NCBI GenBank assembly: GCA_964567045.1
Contig: CAZMLE010000042.1
Coordinates: forward strand, 1 to 36,418
Length of the DNA: 36,418 nucleotides
Origin: JAFNGF01 sp964567045
GTDB lineage: Bacteria; Planctomycetota; Phycisphaerae; Sedimentisphaerales; Anaerobacaceae
Direction of reading: 5' to 3'
Made by a program: the position numbers and the translations under genes. Below, in pieces: positions 1-5,986 of this stretch. The first letter of the stretch is position 1; each line of letters begins with the position of its first letter. Under the pieces are notes generated by a model. It ran no database searches and had not been told where the DNA came from. It saw nothing but the letters and a program-made list of their open reading frames with translations.

Positions 1-62
1 GCAATCTATCCAAGCTTACTTTTGCAATCAAGCTGCTCCATCACTGCTGCATTACTCATGAT

Positions 63-268
63 TCACACCCCGTGAACGGTTACCTTTAACGCAAGACTAT
101 GCCAATCTCCTGCGGCAATCGCAATAAAATCATTGCCCGCTGGCGGTGTCGCCTGACCATGCACATTGTAGCCCCAGCCGACTATGCCGGCCGCGCGGAC
201 GATGCCTGGCACAACCAGAATTCTCAAATTCCGGCAAGGAGTATCATTGAGGTAGTTTTCTTTGCCAT
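63..268 (-). pseudogene. RCC1-repeat secreted protein remnant, frameshifted
   Basis: An ATG at 268 follows a good ribosome binding site (GAGGAGG, 277-283) and opens a signal-peptide-like start (MAKKTTSMILLAGI) that stops after 14 codons. Two bases out of frame the sequence continues as ILVVPGIVRAAGIVGWGYN, then HGQ, a proline-glycine turn and IAAGDWHSLALK, ending at the stop at 63-65. The WGYNxxGQ...AIAAGxxHSLAL pattern is that of one RCC1/BNR-like beta-propeller blade, common in secreted planctomycete proteins. Full proteins of this kind carry several blades, so this is a signal peptide joined to one blade with a frameshift between: a decayed gene or a sequencing error. No function can be given. 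Confidence 0.55.
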
Positions 269-313
269 GATTATTTCCTCCTCAAAATTAGGGTCGTAAA
301 TACCCAGGAGAGC

Positions 314-391
314 CTAAATACGAGATTCTTCGCTGCGCTCAGAATGACAAAGAGTGTCTTTTTTCAGTTTATATTCTACACTATCGACCTG
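314..391 (-). pseudogene. Remnant of a second cimA 3' end
   Basis: Read on the minus strand this piece encodes QVDSVEYKLKKDTLCHSERS and a few more residues before a TAG at 314-316. The start of it matches the C-terminal end of the citramalate synthase at 1183-2865 (VDSVEYKLQKD), and both run into the same palindromic CATTCTGAGCGC tail. The two copies differ at many third codon positions, so this is a diverged copy and not a recent duplication. Upstream of it (392-460) similarity to cimA disappears. With the cimA end it brackets the MntA/HepT pair. Confidence 0.55.
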
Positions 392-464
392 AAAGTTGCA
401 GCCTTTCTAAATAACGCTGTGCACAAGTCTTATGCTCTTATGCCCTTATAATTCGTATTTGTTT

Positions 465-809
465 TCAGGCATCTGTGATTTGCTCTAATATTTTAGAGAT
501 TTGTTCTTTAAGTGCCGGCAAGTCTTTTTGAATTACCTCCCATAAGCGTTCCAATTTAACGCCAAAGTACTGGTGTATCAGCTTGTCTCTCATGCCGGCA
601 ATTGTCTTCCAAGGTATCTTGGGATAGGTTGTCCTTAAGTCAGGACTTATATTTTTTGTTGCCTCCCCTATAATCTCTAATGCCCTTATGACCGCGTACT
701 GTTTTTCTTTGTTTTCAAAAAACTGGCCTTTTGAGATATTTTTAATAAATTTTTCTATATCGGAAATCGAATCGTATATATGCTGAAGATAGGGTTCATC
801 CCTTTTCAT
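465..809 (-). CDS. hepT: HepT-family toxin (DUF86 / HEPN ribonuclease)
   Basis: This 114-residue all-helical protein has the HEPN active-site motif R-x4-H-x-Y as R74-DKLI-H79-Q-Y81, plus the family's conserved ALEIIGEA segment near residue 43. HepT proteins act as the toxin partner of MntA nucleotidyltransferases; in the studied pair MntA AMPylates the tyrosine of this motif and so blocks the RNase. The start codon at 809 overlaps the end of the upstream mntA by 14 bases, with a GAGGG site inside mntA, so the two are translationally coupled. The motif is complete, so the toxin is likely active. The flanking cimA-end repeats suggest the pair was inserted here. Confidence 0.9.
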   Translation of the reverse strand: MKRDEPYLQHIYDSISDIEKFIKNISKGQFFENKEKQYAVIRALEIIGEATKNISPDLRTTYPKIPWKTIAGMRDKLIHQYFGVKLERLWEVIQKDLPALKEQISKILEQITDA

Positions 810-1122
810 AGATAACCCTCATTTCTTTTTTTACATAATCTATTATATATGGGTTTATGGTGTCATACTCGCCGAGGTCAACCTTTCTTCTAAAAAGTCT
901 TCTTAATTTTCCCTCCAATTCAATAAGGTCAAAGAGCGACTTAGTAACGCCTATGCTGAACTTGATCGCTATATCGATATCACTATTTTTCTTCTGTTCT
1001 TGTCTGACAAAAGAGCCAAATATAGCCATAAAAACTATGTCATTTTCTTCGCATACTTTTAGCAACTGCTCTTTTAGACGCTGTTTCCTTAATTGTGGTG
1101 GTATGTTCTTGACTTGGATCAT
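796..1122 (-). CDS. mntA: MntA-type nucleotidyltransferase antitoxin
   Basis: A 108-residue minimal nucleotidyltransferase (MNT). The polymerase-beta motif GS-x10-DxD is intact: G36-S37 and D48-I-D50 within the segment IFGSFVRQEQKKNSDIDIAI. A later acidic position in 'RKVDLGEYD' could be the third metal ligand. Known members of the family transfer AMP to the Tyr of the partner HepT. The ATG at 1122 has an AAGGAG site eight bases upstream, so the start is well supported. It is the first gene of a two-gene operon with hepT. No separate DNA-binding domain is visible, so autoregulation cannot be inferred. Confidence 0.9.
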   Translation of the reverse strand: MIQVKNIPPQLRKQRLKEQLLKVCEENDIVFMAIFGSFVRQEQKKNSDIDIAIKFSIGVTKSLFDLIELEGKLRRLFRRKVDLGEYDTINPYIIDYVKKEMRVIYEKG

Positions 1123-1182
1123 CCTTTTTCACTCCTTGATCTCTCGCACGATTACAAGAGACCCCGCGCTCGAAGCGTAGGG

Positions 1183-2865
1183 TTAAAAATTAGATTCTTC
1201 CCCTTCGCTTTGCTCAGGGCTTCGGCTCACGCGCTCAGAATGACAAGGTCCGTCTTTTTGCAGTTTGTATTCGACGGAGTCGACCAGGGCCTGCCAGGAG
1301 GCTTCGATGATGTTCTCCGAGCAGCCGACCGTGCCCCAAATAGATTGTTTATCCCGCGACTCAATTATTACCCGAACGCGAGCAGCGGTTCCGGCTCGGG
1401 CATTAACCACTCTGACCTTGTAATCAATCAAATGAACGTCCCTAATGCTGGGGTAGAAATTCTCCAGCGACTTTCGCAAAGCAGCATCAAGCGCGTTGAC
1501 CGGGCCGTCACCCTCTCCCACAACATGCTCTACCGTGTCACCAACTTTGAGTTTGACCGTGGCCTCAGTAACAAGCTCGCCGGTTCTGCGCTTCTCGACC
1601 TCAACATGGTACTCTATCAGGTCAAAGGACGGCTTGTATGTGCCCATAACCTTCTTGACCAACAGGTCAAAACTGGCATTGGCCGCCTCGAACTGATAGC
1701 CTTCATTCTCAAGCTCGCGGACACGCCGAAGTATCTTCTCGGCCAATTTTTTGTCCTGAGCAACCTTTGCCTTTTCCAGCCCAGCCAAGACGTTGGACTT
1801 GCCGCTCAGCTCGGATATGAGGAACCGGCGTTCATTGCCCACAAGCTGCGGATCGATGTGCTCGTATGTGCGTTTGTTTTTGCGGAGGGCGTCCACATGC
1901 AGACCGCCTTTGTGCGCGAAGGCGCTCTCGCCGACATACGGCATATTCATAACTGGCGTCAGATTTCCTATCTCAAATATAAACCGCGATACCTCTGTTA
2001 ATGTCTTGATCTTTTCCGGACTAAGCACATCAAAGCCCATCTTGAACGCGAGGTTGGGTATGACCGTACACAGATTGGCATTGCCGCATCGTTCACCCAG
2101 TCCGTTCATCGTTCCCTGAACGTGGCGTGCGCCGGCTCGAACGGCGGCTAAACAGTTTGCCGTGGCACAGTCGGTATCATTATGGGTGTGAATACCAATT
2201 ACAATGCTTCCAAACCGCTCGTAGACAACCTTCGTAATTGCGTACACATCTTCCGGCAAAGAACCACCATTAGTGTCACAGAGCACCAGGACACCAGCGC
2301 CAGCCTCGGCTGCAGCCTGCAAAACCTTAATTGCATACTCCGGATTGTTCTTGTACCCGTCATAAAAATGCTCGGCGTCGAAGATTGTCTCCATGCCGTG
2401 ACTTTTTAGATACCGGACCGACTCAGCACAGATAGCCAAGTTGTCATCCAACGAGCAGCCGAGCACCTCAGTGACATGCATGTCCCAGCTTTTGCCAACC
2501 AATGCGCCAGCGGGGGTTTTGCAGGCAAGTATCGTGTTGAGCGAAAGATCGTCTGTGACTCTGCGGTCGGCTCGGCGGGTACTGCCAAACGCCACCATTT
2601 TTGAGTTCTGGAAACCCTCCTTCGCTACTTGTTGAAAGAACTCCATTTCTTTGGGATTAGAAGCGGCGAATCCGCCTTCAATGTAGTCTAGGCCAAAGTC
2701 GTCAAGATGCCTGGCGATAGCGAGCTTGTCTTCCAAAGAGAAGCTGACGCCCTCGGCCTGCATACCATCGCGAAGAGTCGTGTCATAAATCTGTATCTTT
2801 TCCACAATTGGTCTCGTATCTTGGCTGCCGATAATCGTCAACTTGGAATTAACCGTACTTGGCAC
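1183..2865 (-). CDS. cimA: (R)-citramalate synthase
   Basis: A 560-residue HMG-CoA-lyase-like TIM barrel enzyme that condenses pyruvate with acetyl-CoA to citramalate, the first step of the pyruvate route to isoleucine. The barrel begins with IYDTTLRDGMQAEG and holds the metal-binding HTHND and the NGLGERCGNANL segment; the C-terminal part is the LeuA-type dimerisation/allosteric domain. The subfamily call (CimA rather than 2-isopropylmalate or homocitrate synthase) rests on the DGMQAEGVSFS segment and overall length. The GTG start at 2865 has only a weak upstream site. The last ~20 residues (from CHSER onward) are translated from a palindromic intergenic repeat, so the original stop codon was probably lost. 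The mobile element at 2935-5664 lies 69 bases upstream and may have displaced its promoter. Confidence 0.87.
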   Translation of the reverse strand: MPSTVNSKLTIIGSQDTRPIVEKIQIYDTTLRDGMQAEGVSFSLEDKLAIARHLDDFGLDYIEGGFAASNPKEMEFFQQVAKEGFQNSKMVAFGSTRRADRRVTDDLSLNTILACKTPAGALVGKSWDMHVTEVLGCSLDDNLAICAESVRYLKSHGMETIFDAEHFYDGYKNNPEYAIKVLQAAAEAGAGVLVLCDTNGGSLPEDVYAITKVVYERFGSIVIGIHTHNDTDCATANCLAAVRAGARHVQGTMNGLGERCGNANLCTVIPNLAFKMGFDVLSPEKIKTLTEVSRFIFEIGNLTPVMNMPYVGESAFAHKGGLHVDALRKNKRTYEHIDPQLVGNERRFLISELSGKSNVLAGLEKAKVAQDKKLAEKILRRVRELENEGYQFEAANASFDLLVKKVMGTYKPSFDLIEYHVEVEKRRTGELVTEATVKLKVGDTVEHVVGEGDGPVNALDAALRKSLENFYPSIRDVHLIDYKVRVVNARAGTAARVRVIIESRDKQSIWGTVGCSENIIEASWQALVDSVEYKLQKDGPCHSERVSRSPEQSEGEESNF

Positions 2866-2934
2866 ATTTGTAGAATTTCCTATCGCATTTTACCGCTACA
2901 CCAGATAGCTGTAAAGCGGAAAACCTAAACCCAG

Positions 2935-2942
2935 GGCAAACG
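2935..2942. repeat. Target-site duplication, left copy (GGCAAACG)
   Basis: This 8-mer lies directly outside the left terminal repeat (starting 2943) and is repeated exactly at 5657-5664, directly outside the outermost right terminal repeat. Eight- to nine-base duplications are known in the ISKra4 family. Confidence 0.75.
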
Positions 2943-3026
2943 GTGTCTGTGAAAATAGGCTGGCGCTAGAGGTTGGGTCCTGTTACTCTTTATCTGCCAA
3001 GCGTTTATAGGATAAGGAGAACACAC

Positions 3027-4442
3027 GTGGAAGGCAGAATTACCAAGGAGCAACTCCGGGAGGCGTTGGCCGGGGATTTTGAGAGGATGCTGGAGCAGAC
3101 GGTCGAGGCGTTGAATCGGGCACAGCCGGGGCATATCATCGACGACAGCGAAGAGCCTGTGCGTGACGCGGCCGGCGTATTCCGGCAGAAGTTGTTCGAG
3201 AAGGCCCTGGAGCTTCGCAGTCAACGCGAAGCTTTTTCCCCCTCCGACAGGCCCGGACGGCCAGAGCGTTCCGTGGAGAAACAAGGGCGTGCAAACGATT
3301 CATGTCACCACCATTAACGGGGTGATCCCGATCCAGCGTCGCGTGTACTGGGCCCCTCCGCACGGTTGCTGTGCGCCGTTGGATCGCTGGCTGGGGCTGA
3401 GCCAAAGGTACTCGCAAGGCGTGCGTGAGATGGTTTGCCGAGTCGGTTTGGAGGGCAGTTACCGCAAGGCGGCCGAGGATCTGCATCGGCTCGGCCAGAT
3501 CCTGCTGTCATACCAGACCCTTCGGGCTCTCTTCCAGCGAGAAGGCCAAACGGTCCGCACCGCTGAGCAGAACGGTGAATTAAAGCCCACCTTCACGGCT
3601 GAACAGTGCCCGTTCGAGCCGATGAGCCGACCTGTCTGGTCAGCGGTGCCGATGGCTTCCAGGTTCCCCTGATCACCGATGGCGAGCAACGCAAGCGTCG
3701 GATCCAGGCCAAGCAGCGTCGCCACCGTTTACGCCAGCAGGGCCATACGCTTCGGCCCTTGCCACCGCGGCCGGTCGGCGCCGATCAGAGGTGGGAGGAA
3801 GTCAAGCTGGTCACCTTTTACGATCCATCTGGTCGGCATCGGTATACGGCCGCGACAACGGGCAACCATCAAGTGTTGGGCCATCTGATGCGTCGTCATG
3901 CGGCCCAACTGCACTTGGACAAGGCCGATCGCAAGTACGCCGTCAGCGACGGGGCCGAATGGATTCGCCGCCAGTATCAGCAGCAACTGCCGATGCTGGA
4001 TGTGAGGATTCTGGATTACTACCACTTCCGCGATCACGCCGTCGTCTGTGCCCAAGCGTTGTTTGGAGAAGGGACGGATGCGGCGTCCCAGTGGCGGGAA
4101 GCGTTCTGCACGAAGATGATTCAATCCGGCCCGGTGGAAGCGTTGACAGACCTGGCTCTCTTGGGCCAGAAGCATCGGGGCTGCAAGCATCAGGCCCTCA
4201 CGGCTTTGCAGGGTTATATCGCCCATCGGACCGACATGCTGGACTATCCCCGCTACATCGCCGAGGGCTACCAGATCGGCTCGGGTCCGACCGAATCGCA
4301 ATGCAAGAGTCTGGCCAGCCGTCTGAAGGGACGCGGTCGTCGTTGGAATCGCAGCGGTATCCAGGCCCACCTGACTCTCAGCGGTCTGTACCACAACACC
4401 GCTCAATGGGCCACCCACTGGCCCAAAGCCTCAATGCCCTAA
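3027..4442 (+). pseudogene. ISKra4-family transposase, two frameshifts
   Basis: A GTG at 3027 follows AAGGAG (about 3014-3019) and opens VEGRITKEQLREAL. The reading frame shifts by one at the T5C5 run near 3237 (EAF then PPPTGPDGQSVP) and returns near 3622, between TAEQCPFEP and DEPTCLVSGADG, giving one coherent protein of about 470 residues. The C-terminal part carries the family's DYYHFRDH, GYQIGSGPTESQCKSL and RLKGRGRRWN segments of the DDE-type catalytic domain, complete to the stop. The two shifts compensate, leaving about 385 bases in another frame. They could be inactivating mutations, assembly errors, or (for the first) programmed frameshifting; if genuine mutations, the copy is dead and would need help in trans. 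Confidence 0.8.
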
Positions 4443-4457
4443 AACTTGCACAGACAC
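4433..4457 (-). repeat. Internal right terminal repeat R1 of the IS
   Basis: TGCCCTAAAACTTGCACAGACAC here and TGCCCGAAAACTTGCACGGACAC at 5634-5656 agree at 21 of 23 positions, so R1 and the outermost end R2 derive from the same kind of element. Confidence 0.75.
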
Positions 4458-4483
4458 AGCCACACCCCGACGCAGGAAAACAC

Positions 4484-4512
4484 TTGAAAAGTACAGGGCC
4501 TCCATCTATACT
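4484..4512 (+). promoter_or_regulatory. Sigma-70-type promoter of the cargo methyltransferase
   Basis: TTGAAA at 4484-4489 and TATACT at 4507-4512 are separated by exactly 17 bases. Transcription would start near 4519, about 200 bases before the methyltransferase start. The promoter lies just outside R1, so it belongs to the cargo and not to the IS. Confidence 0.6.
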
Positions 4513-4523
4513 GATGTCAGTAT
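4508..4523 (+). promoter_or_regulatory. Perfect palindromic operator candidate
   Basis: ATACTGATGTCAGTAT is a perfect 7-2-7 inverted repeat overlapping the -10 box and the expected transcription start. A dimeric repressor (for example of the MarR or TetR type) bound here would block RNA polymerase. No regulator gene lies within the element, so the partner is unknown. Confidence 0.5.
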
Positions 4524-4539
4524 GGTCATTGTCCTGTAA

Positions 4540-4621
4540 GAGAAGTCACATGGTTCACAGTGGTATCGCAAGTGCATGGCTTACGCCGTTGCCACGCACG
4601 GTGGTTGAGGTGTGACTTCTC
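4540..4621 (+). ncRNA. Structured 5' leader of the cargo gene
   Basis: GAGAAGTCACA (4540-4550) and TGTGACTTCTC (4611-4621) form a perfect 11-bp closing stem. Inside it GTGCATGGC (4572-4580) pairs with GCCACGCAC (4591-4599) with one mismatch around a ten-base loop. The element lies between the predicted transcription start and the gene, so it would be transcribed as part of the leader. It matches no riboswitch class I can recognise. It could be an attenuator, an RNA-binding site, or a leftover of another mobile end. Confidence 0.45.
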
Positions 4622-4715
4622 GGCTCCCCCAAGTCTTCCCAAACAACGGACAAACTGCGCGAAGCGGCATTGATGCAGGTGCCGCCCGCGACGAAATGTA
4701 CTGGAGACAAAGACC

Positions 4716-5498
4716 ATGGACTCAAATGAACTGCCAGAGTTCTTCTACGAGATATTCGATTCATCACTGCCCCGCCTGAACCCTGGGGACGAGGCTTCCA
4801 CCCTCAGGGCGCTGAACATGATGCGTTCCGCACAGTCCGGCGGGAAGGGGGATGCCGCCCTCCGCTTCAGGCGGATCCTGGACCTTGGATGCGGATGCGG
4901 CGGGCAGACCCTTTCGCTGGCACGTTATACAGAGGGCCAGATTCTGGCTCTGGACAATCATCAAGCCTACTTGGATGAGCTATGTCGTCGTACACAAGCC
5001 ACCGGGTTCTCAGGGAGAATTCGGACTGTATTGAAGAATATGCGCACCTTGACGAAGGATGACGGTCCCTTTGACCTGATCTGGTCCGAAGGCGCCCTTT
5101 TCGTGATAGGTTTCCGTGAGGGCCTGAAGACCTGCCATTCTCTTCTGGTCCCGGGCGGAGGACTGGCCGTCAGCGAGCTCTGTTGGTTGCGGCCCGATCC
5201 GCCGGAGGATTGCCGGCGGTTCTTCTCCGAGGTGTACCCGGCCATGACCGATATCGACGCAGCCCTGGCGGTCATACGAGCCTGCGACTACGAGGTTCTG
5301 GGGCATTTCGTCCTGCCGGAATCGGCCTGGTGGACGTCCTACTATCGTCCGGTCGAAGAGCGTCTGCGTTCCCTGCGAAAGCGGTGCTCTGAGGATGCGG
5401 AGAAGATGTCGATGATTGAATCCATTCAGAAGGAGATCGACATCTACCGCCAATACTCCGAGTATTATGGCAGCGTGTTCTTCGTGATGCGACGCTGA
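4716..5498 (+). CDS. Class I SAM-dependent methyltransferase (cargo gene)
   Basis: A 260-residue Rossmann-fold methyltransferase. Motif I is RILDLGCGCGGQT near residue 50, motif II ends in the acidic ALDNH, and motif IV/post-motif is FDLIWSEGALF, followed by LLVPGGGLAVSE. The C-terminal half carries ESAWWTSYYRPVEERL, seen in a broad family of small-molecule methyltransferases. The substrate cannot be read from sequence. ATG at 4716 follows TGGAGA at a normal distance. The gene has its own promoter, palindromic operator candidate, hairpin leader and terminator, and sits between an IS and a related mini-element, so it is cargo and not a resident gene. It could serve drug, metalloid or metabolite methylation; none is shown. 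Confidence 0.8.
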   Translation: MDSNELPEFFYEIFDSSLPRLNPGDEASTLRALNMMRSAQSGGKGDAALRFRRILDLGCGCGGQTLSLARYTEGQILALDNHQAYLDELCRRTQATGFSGRIRTVLKNMRTLTKDDGPFDLIWSEGALFVIGFREGLKTCHSLLVPGGGLAVSELCWLRPDPPEDCRRFFSEVYPAMTDIDAALAVIRACDYEVLGHFVLPESAWWTSYYRPVEERLRSLRKRCSEDAEKMSMIESIQKEIDIYRQYSEYYGSVFFVMRR

Positions 5499-5539
5499 GG
5501 CTTCCGTCGCGACCATCCGCAATCCCGGTTCGTCTTGAT

Positions 5540-5573
5540 GCAAGGCCCCGTGGCTTGTTCCTCGGGGCCTTGC
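5540..5573 (+). terminator. Hairpin terminator after the methyltransferase
   Basis: GCAAGGCCCCG (5540-5550) and CGGGGCCTTGC (5563-5573) form a perfect 11-bp GC-rich stem with a 12-base loop. It follows the gene by 41 bases. There is no proper T-run after it, so efficiency is uncertain. Confidence 0.55.
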
Positions 5574-5581
5574 TGTTCCGC

Positions 5582-5656
5582 GTGTCTGTAAAAATATTCG
5601 GGCAGTTCAGGGTGGCAGCCCGGGCGACGGTAGTGCCCGAAAACTTGCACGGACAC
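5582..5656 (+). mobile_element. 75-bp mini-element with ISKra4-type ends (L2/R2)
   Basis: GTGTCTGTAAAAATATTCGG at 5582 is matched, inverted, by the sequence ending CCGAAAACTTGCACGGACAC at 5656; over 25 bases from each tip 19 positions pair. R2 is nearly identical to the IS right end R1 and L2 shares its first eight bases with L1. This is what remains when an IS loses nearly all its interior (a MITE-like derivative). It supplies the outer right end of the compound element. Confidence 0.65.
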
Positions 5657-5664
5657 GGCAAACG
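5657..5664. repeat. Target-site duplication, right copy (GGCAAACG)
   Basis: Exact copy of 2935-2942, directly outside R2. Joining the flanks restores an uninterrupted site reading CCAGGGCAAACGCACC. Confidence 0.75.
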
Positions 5665-5986
5665 CACCTTAACTCGCGGTGCAAGCTGGACGTAGCCGAT
5701 ATTTTGGAGGGGCGTACTGTGGATGGTATGCGTAACGAGATTCTTTTTGGAGGCTACGGATGGGTGCATCAATCTTGCAGTGCTTCTCCATTTTTGCCAG
5801 ACCCTCGCGTGCAGCGAACTAAACTCCACAAATTAGCTGCTGAAGGAGAAAGCGATGGAAGAGGCGTTTGCCGCCATGCGAGATGAGGCGATTCTCCATC
5901 CTCCAGGTTTATCCGATTTGCGATTTCCGATTGCCAATTGGCGATTGTAAGACAGAAATCGAAAATCCAAAATCGAAAATCGAAAA
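5665..5986. other. Intergenic region with A-rich short repeats
   Basis: No convincing gene. At 5943-5986 a run of degenerate seven- to eight-base units (AAAATCGA, AAAATCCA, AAAATCGA) lies directly downstream of ptsI; similar units (AATTGACA, AATTGTAA) occur upstream of lptF near 20203-20245. A 31-codon frame at 5855-5950 with a GAAGGAG site begins MEEAFAAMRDEAI but runs into the repeat; it may be the 5' stub of a lost gene. Confidence 0.5.

Larger units (their letters stand above)
2943..4457 (+). mobile_element. Basic ISKra4-family insertion sequence (L1 to R1)
   Basis: A 1515-bp span, a normal length for an ISKra4-family IS, from GTGTCTGTG at 2943 to CACAGACAC at 4449-4457. The outer nine bases of the two ends are exact inverted repeats, and similarity continues inward with a small gap (GTGTCTGTGAAAATAGG against GTGTCTGTGCAAGTTTTAGG). 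The transposase stop codon lies inside R1. Confidence 0.75.
2943..5656 (+). mobile_element. ISKra4-type compound element carrying a methyltransferase
   Basis: The 2714-bp unit begins GTGTCTGTGAAAAT and ends TTGCACGGACAC, imperfect inverted repeats of each other, flanked by GGCAAACG on both sides. Inside, in order: left end L1 (2943), the transposase (3027-4442), an internal right end R1 (4433-4457), a promoter and structured leader, a SAM-dependent methyltransferase (4716-5498), a hairpin terminator (5540-5573), a second left end L2 (5582) and right end R2 (ending 5656). Only L1 and R2 share a target duplication; the bases outside R1 (AGCCACAC) and L2 (TGTTCCGC) match neither each other nor the outer ones. 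The simplest reading is that the whole block transposed as one, using L1 and R2. Confidence 0.7.

Noticed and set aside
99..299. 66-codon open frame on the plus strand
   Set aside because: Complement of the RCC1-like remnant, which has a real ribosome site and motif on the other strand.
1093..2001. 302-codon open frame on the plus strand
   Set aside because: Lies antisense to the conserved cimA barrel, with no recognisable domain or ribosome site.
3729..4418. 229-codon open frame on the minus strand
   Set aside because: Antisense to the transposase catalytic domain; a by-product of GC-rich coding sequence.
5704..5886. 60-codon open frame after the mobile element
   Set aside because: No family resemblance; composition like the intergenic surroundings.
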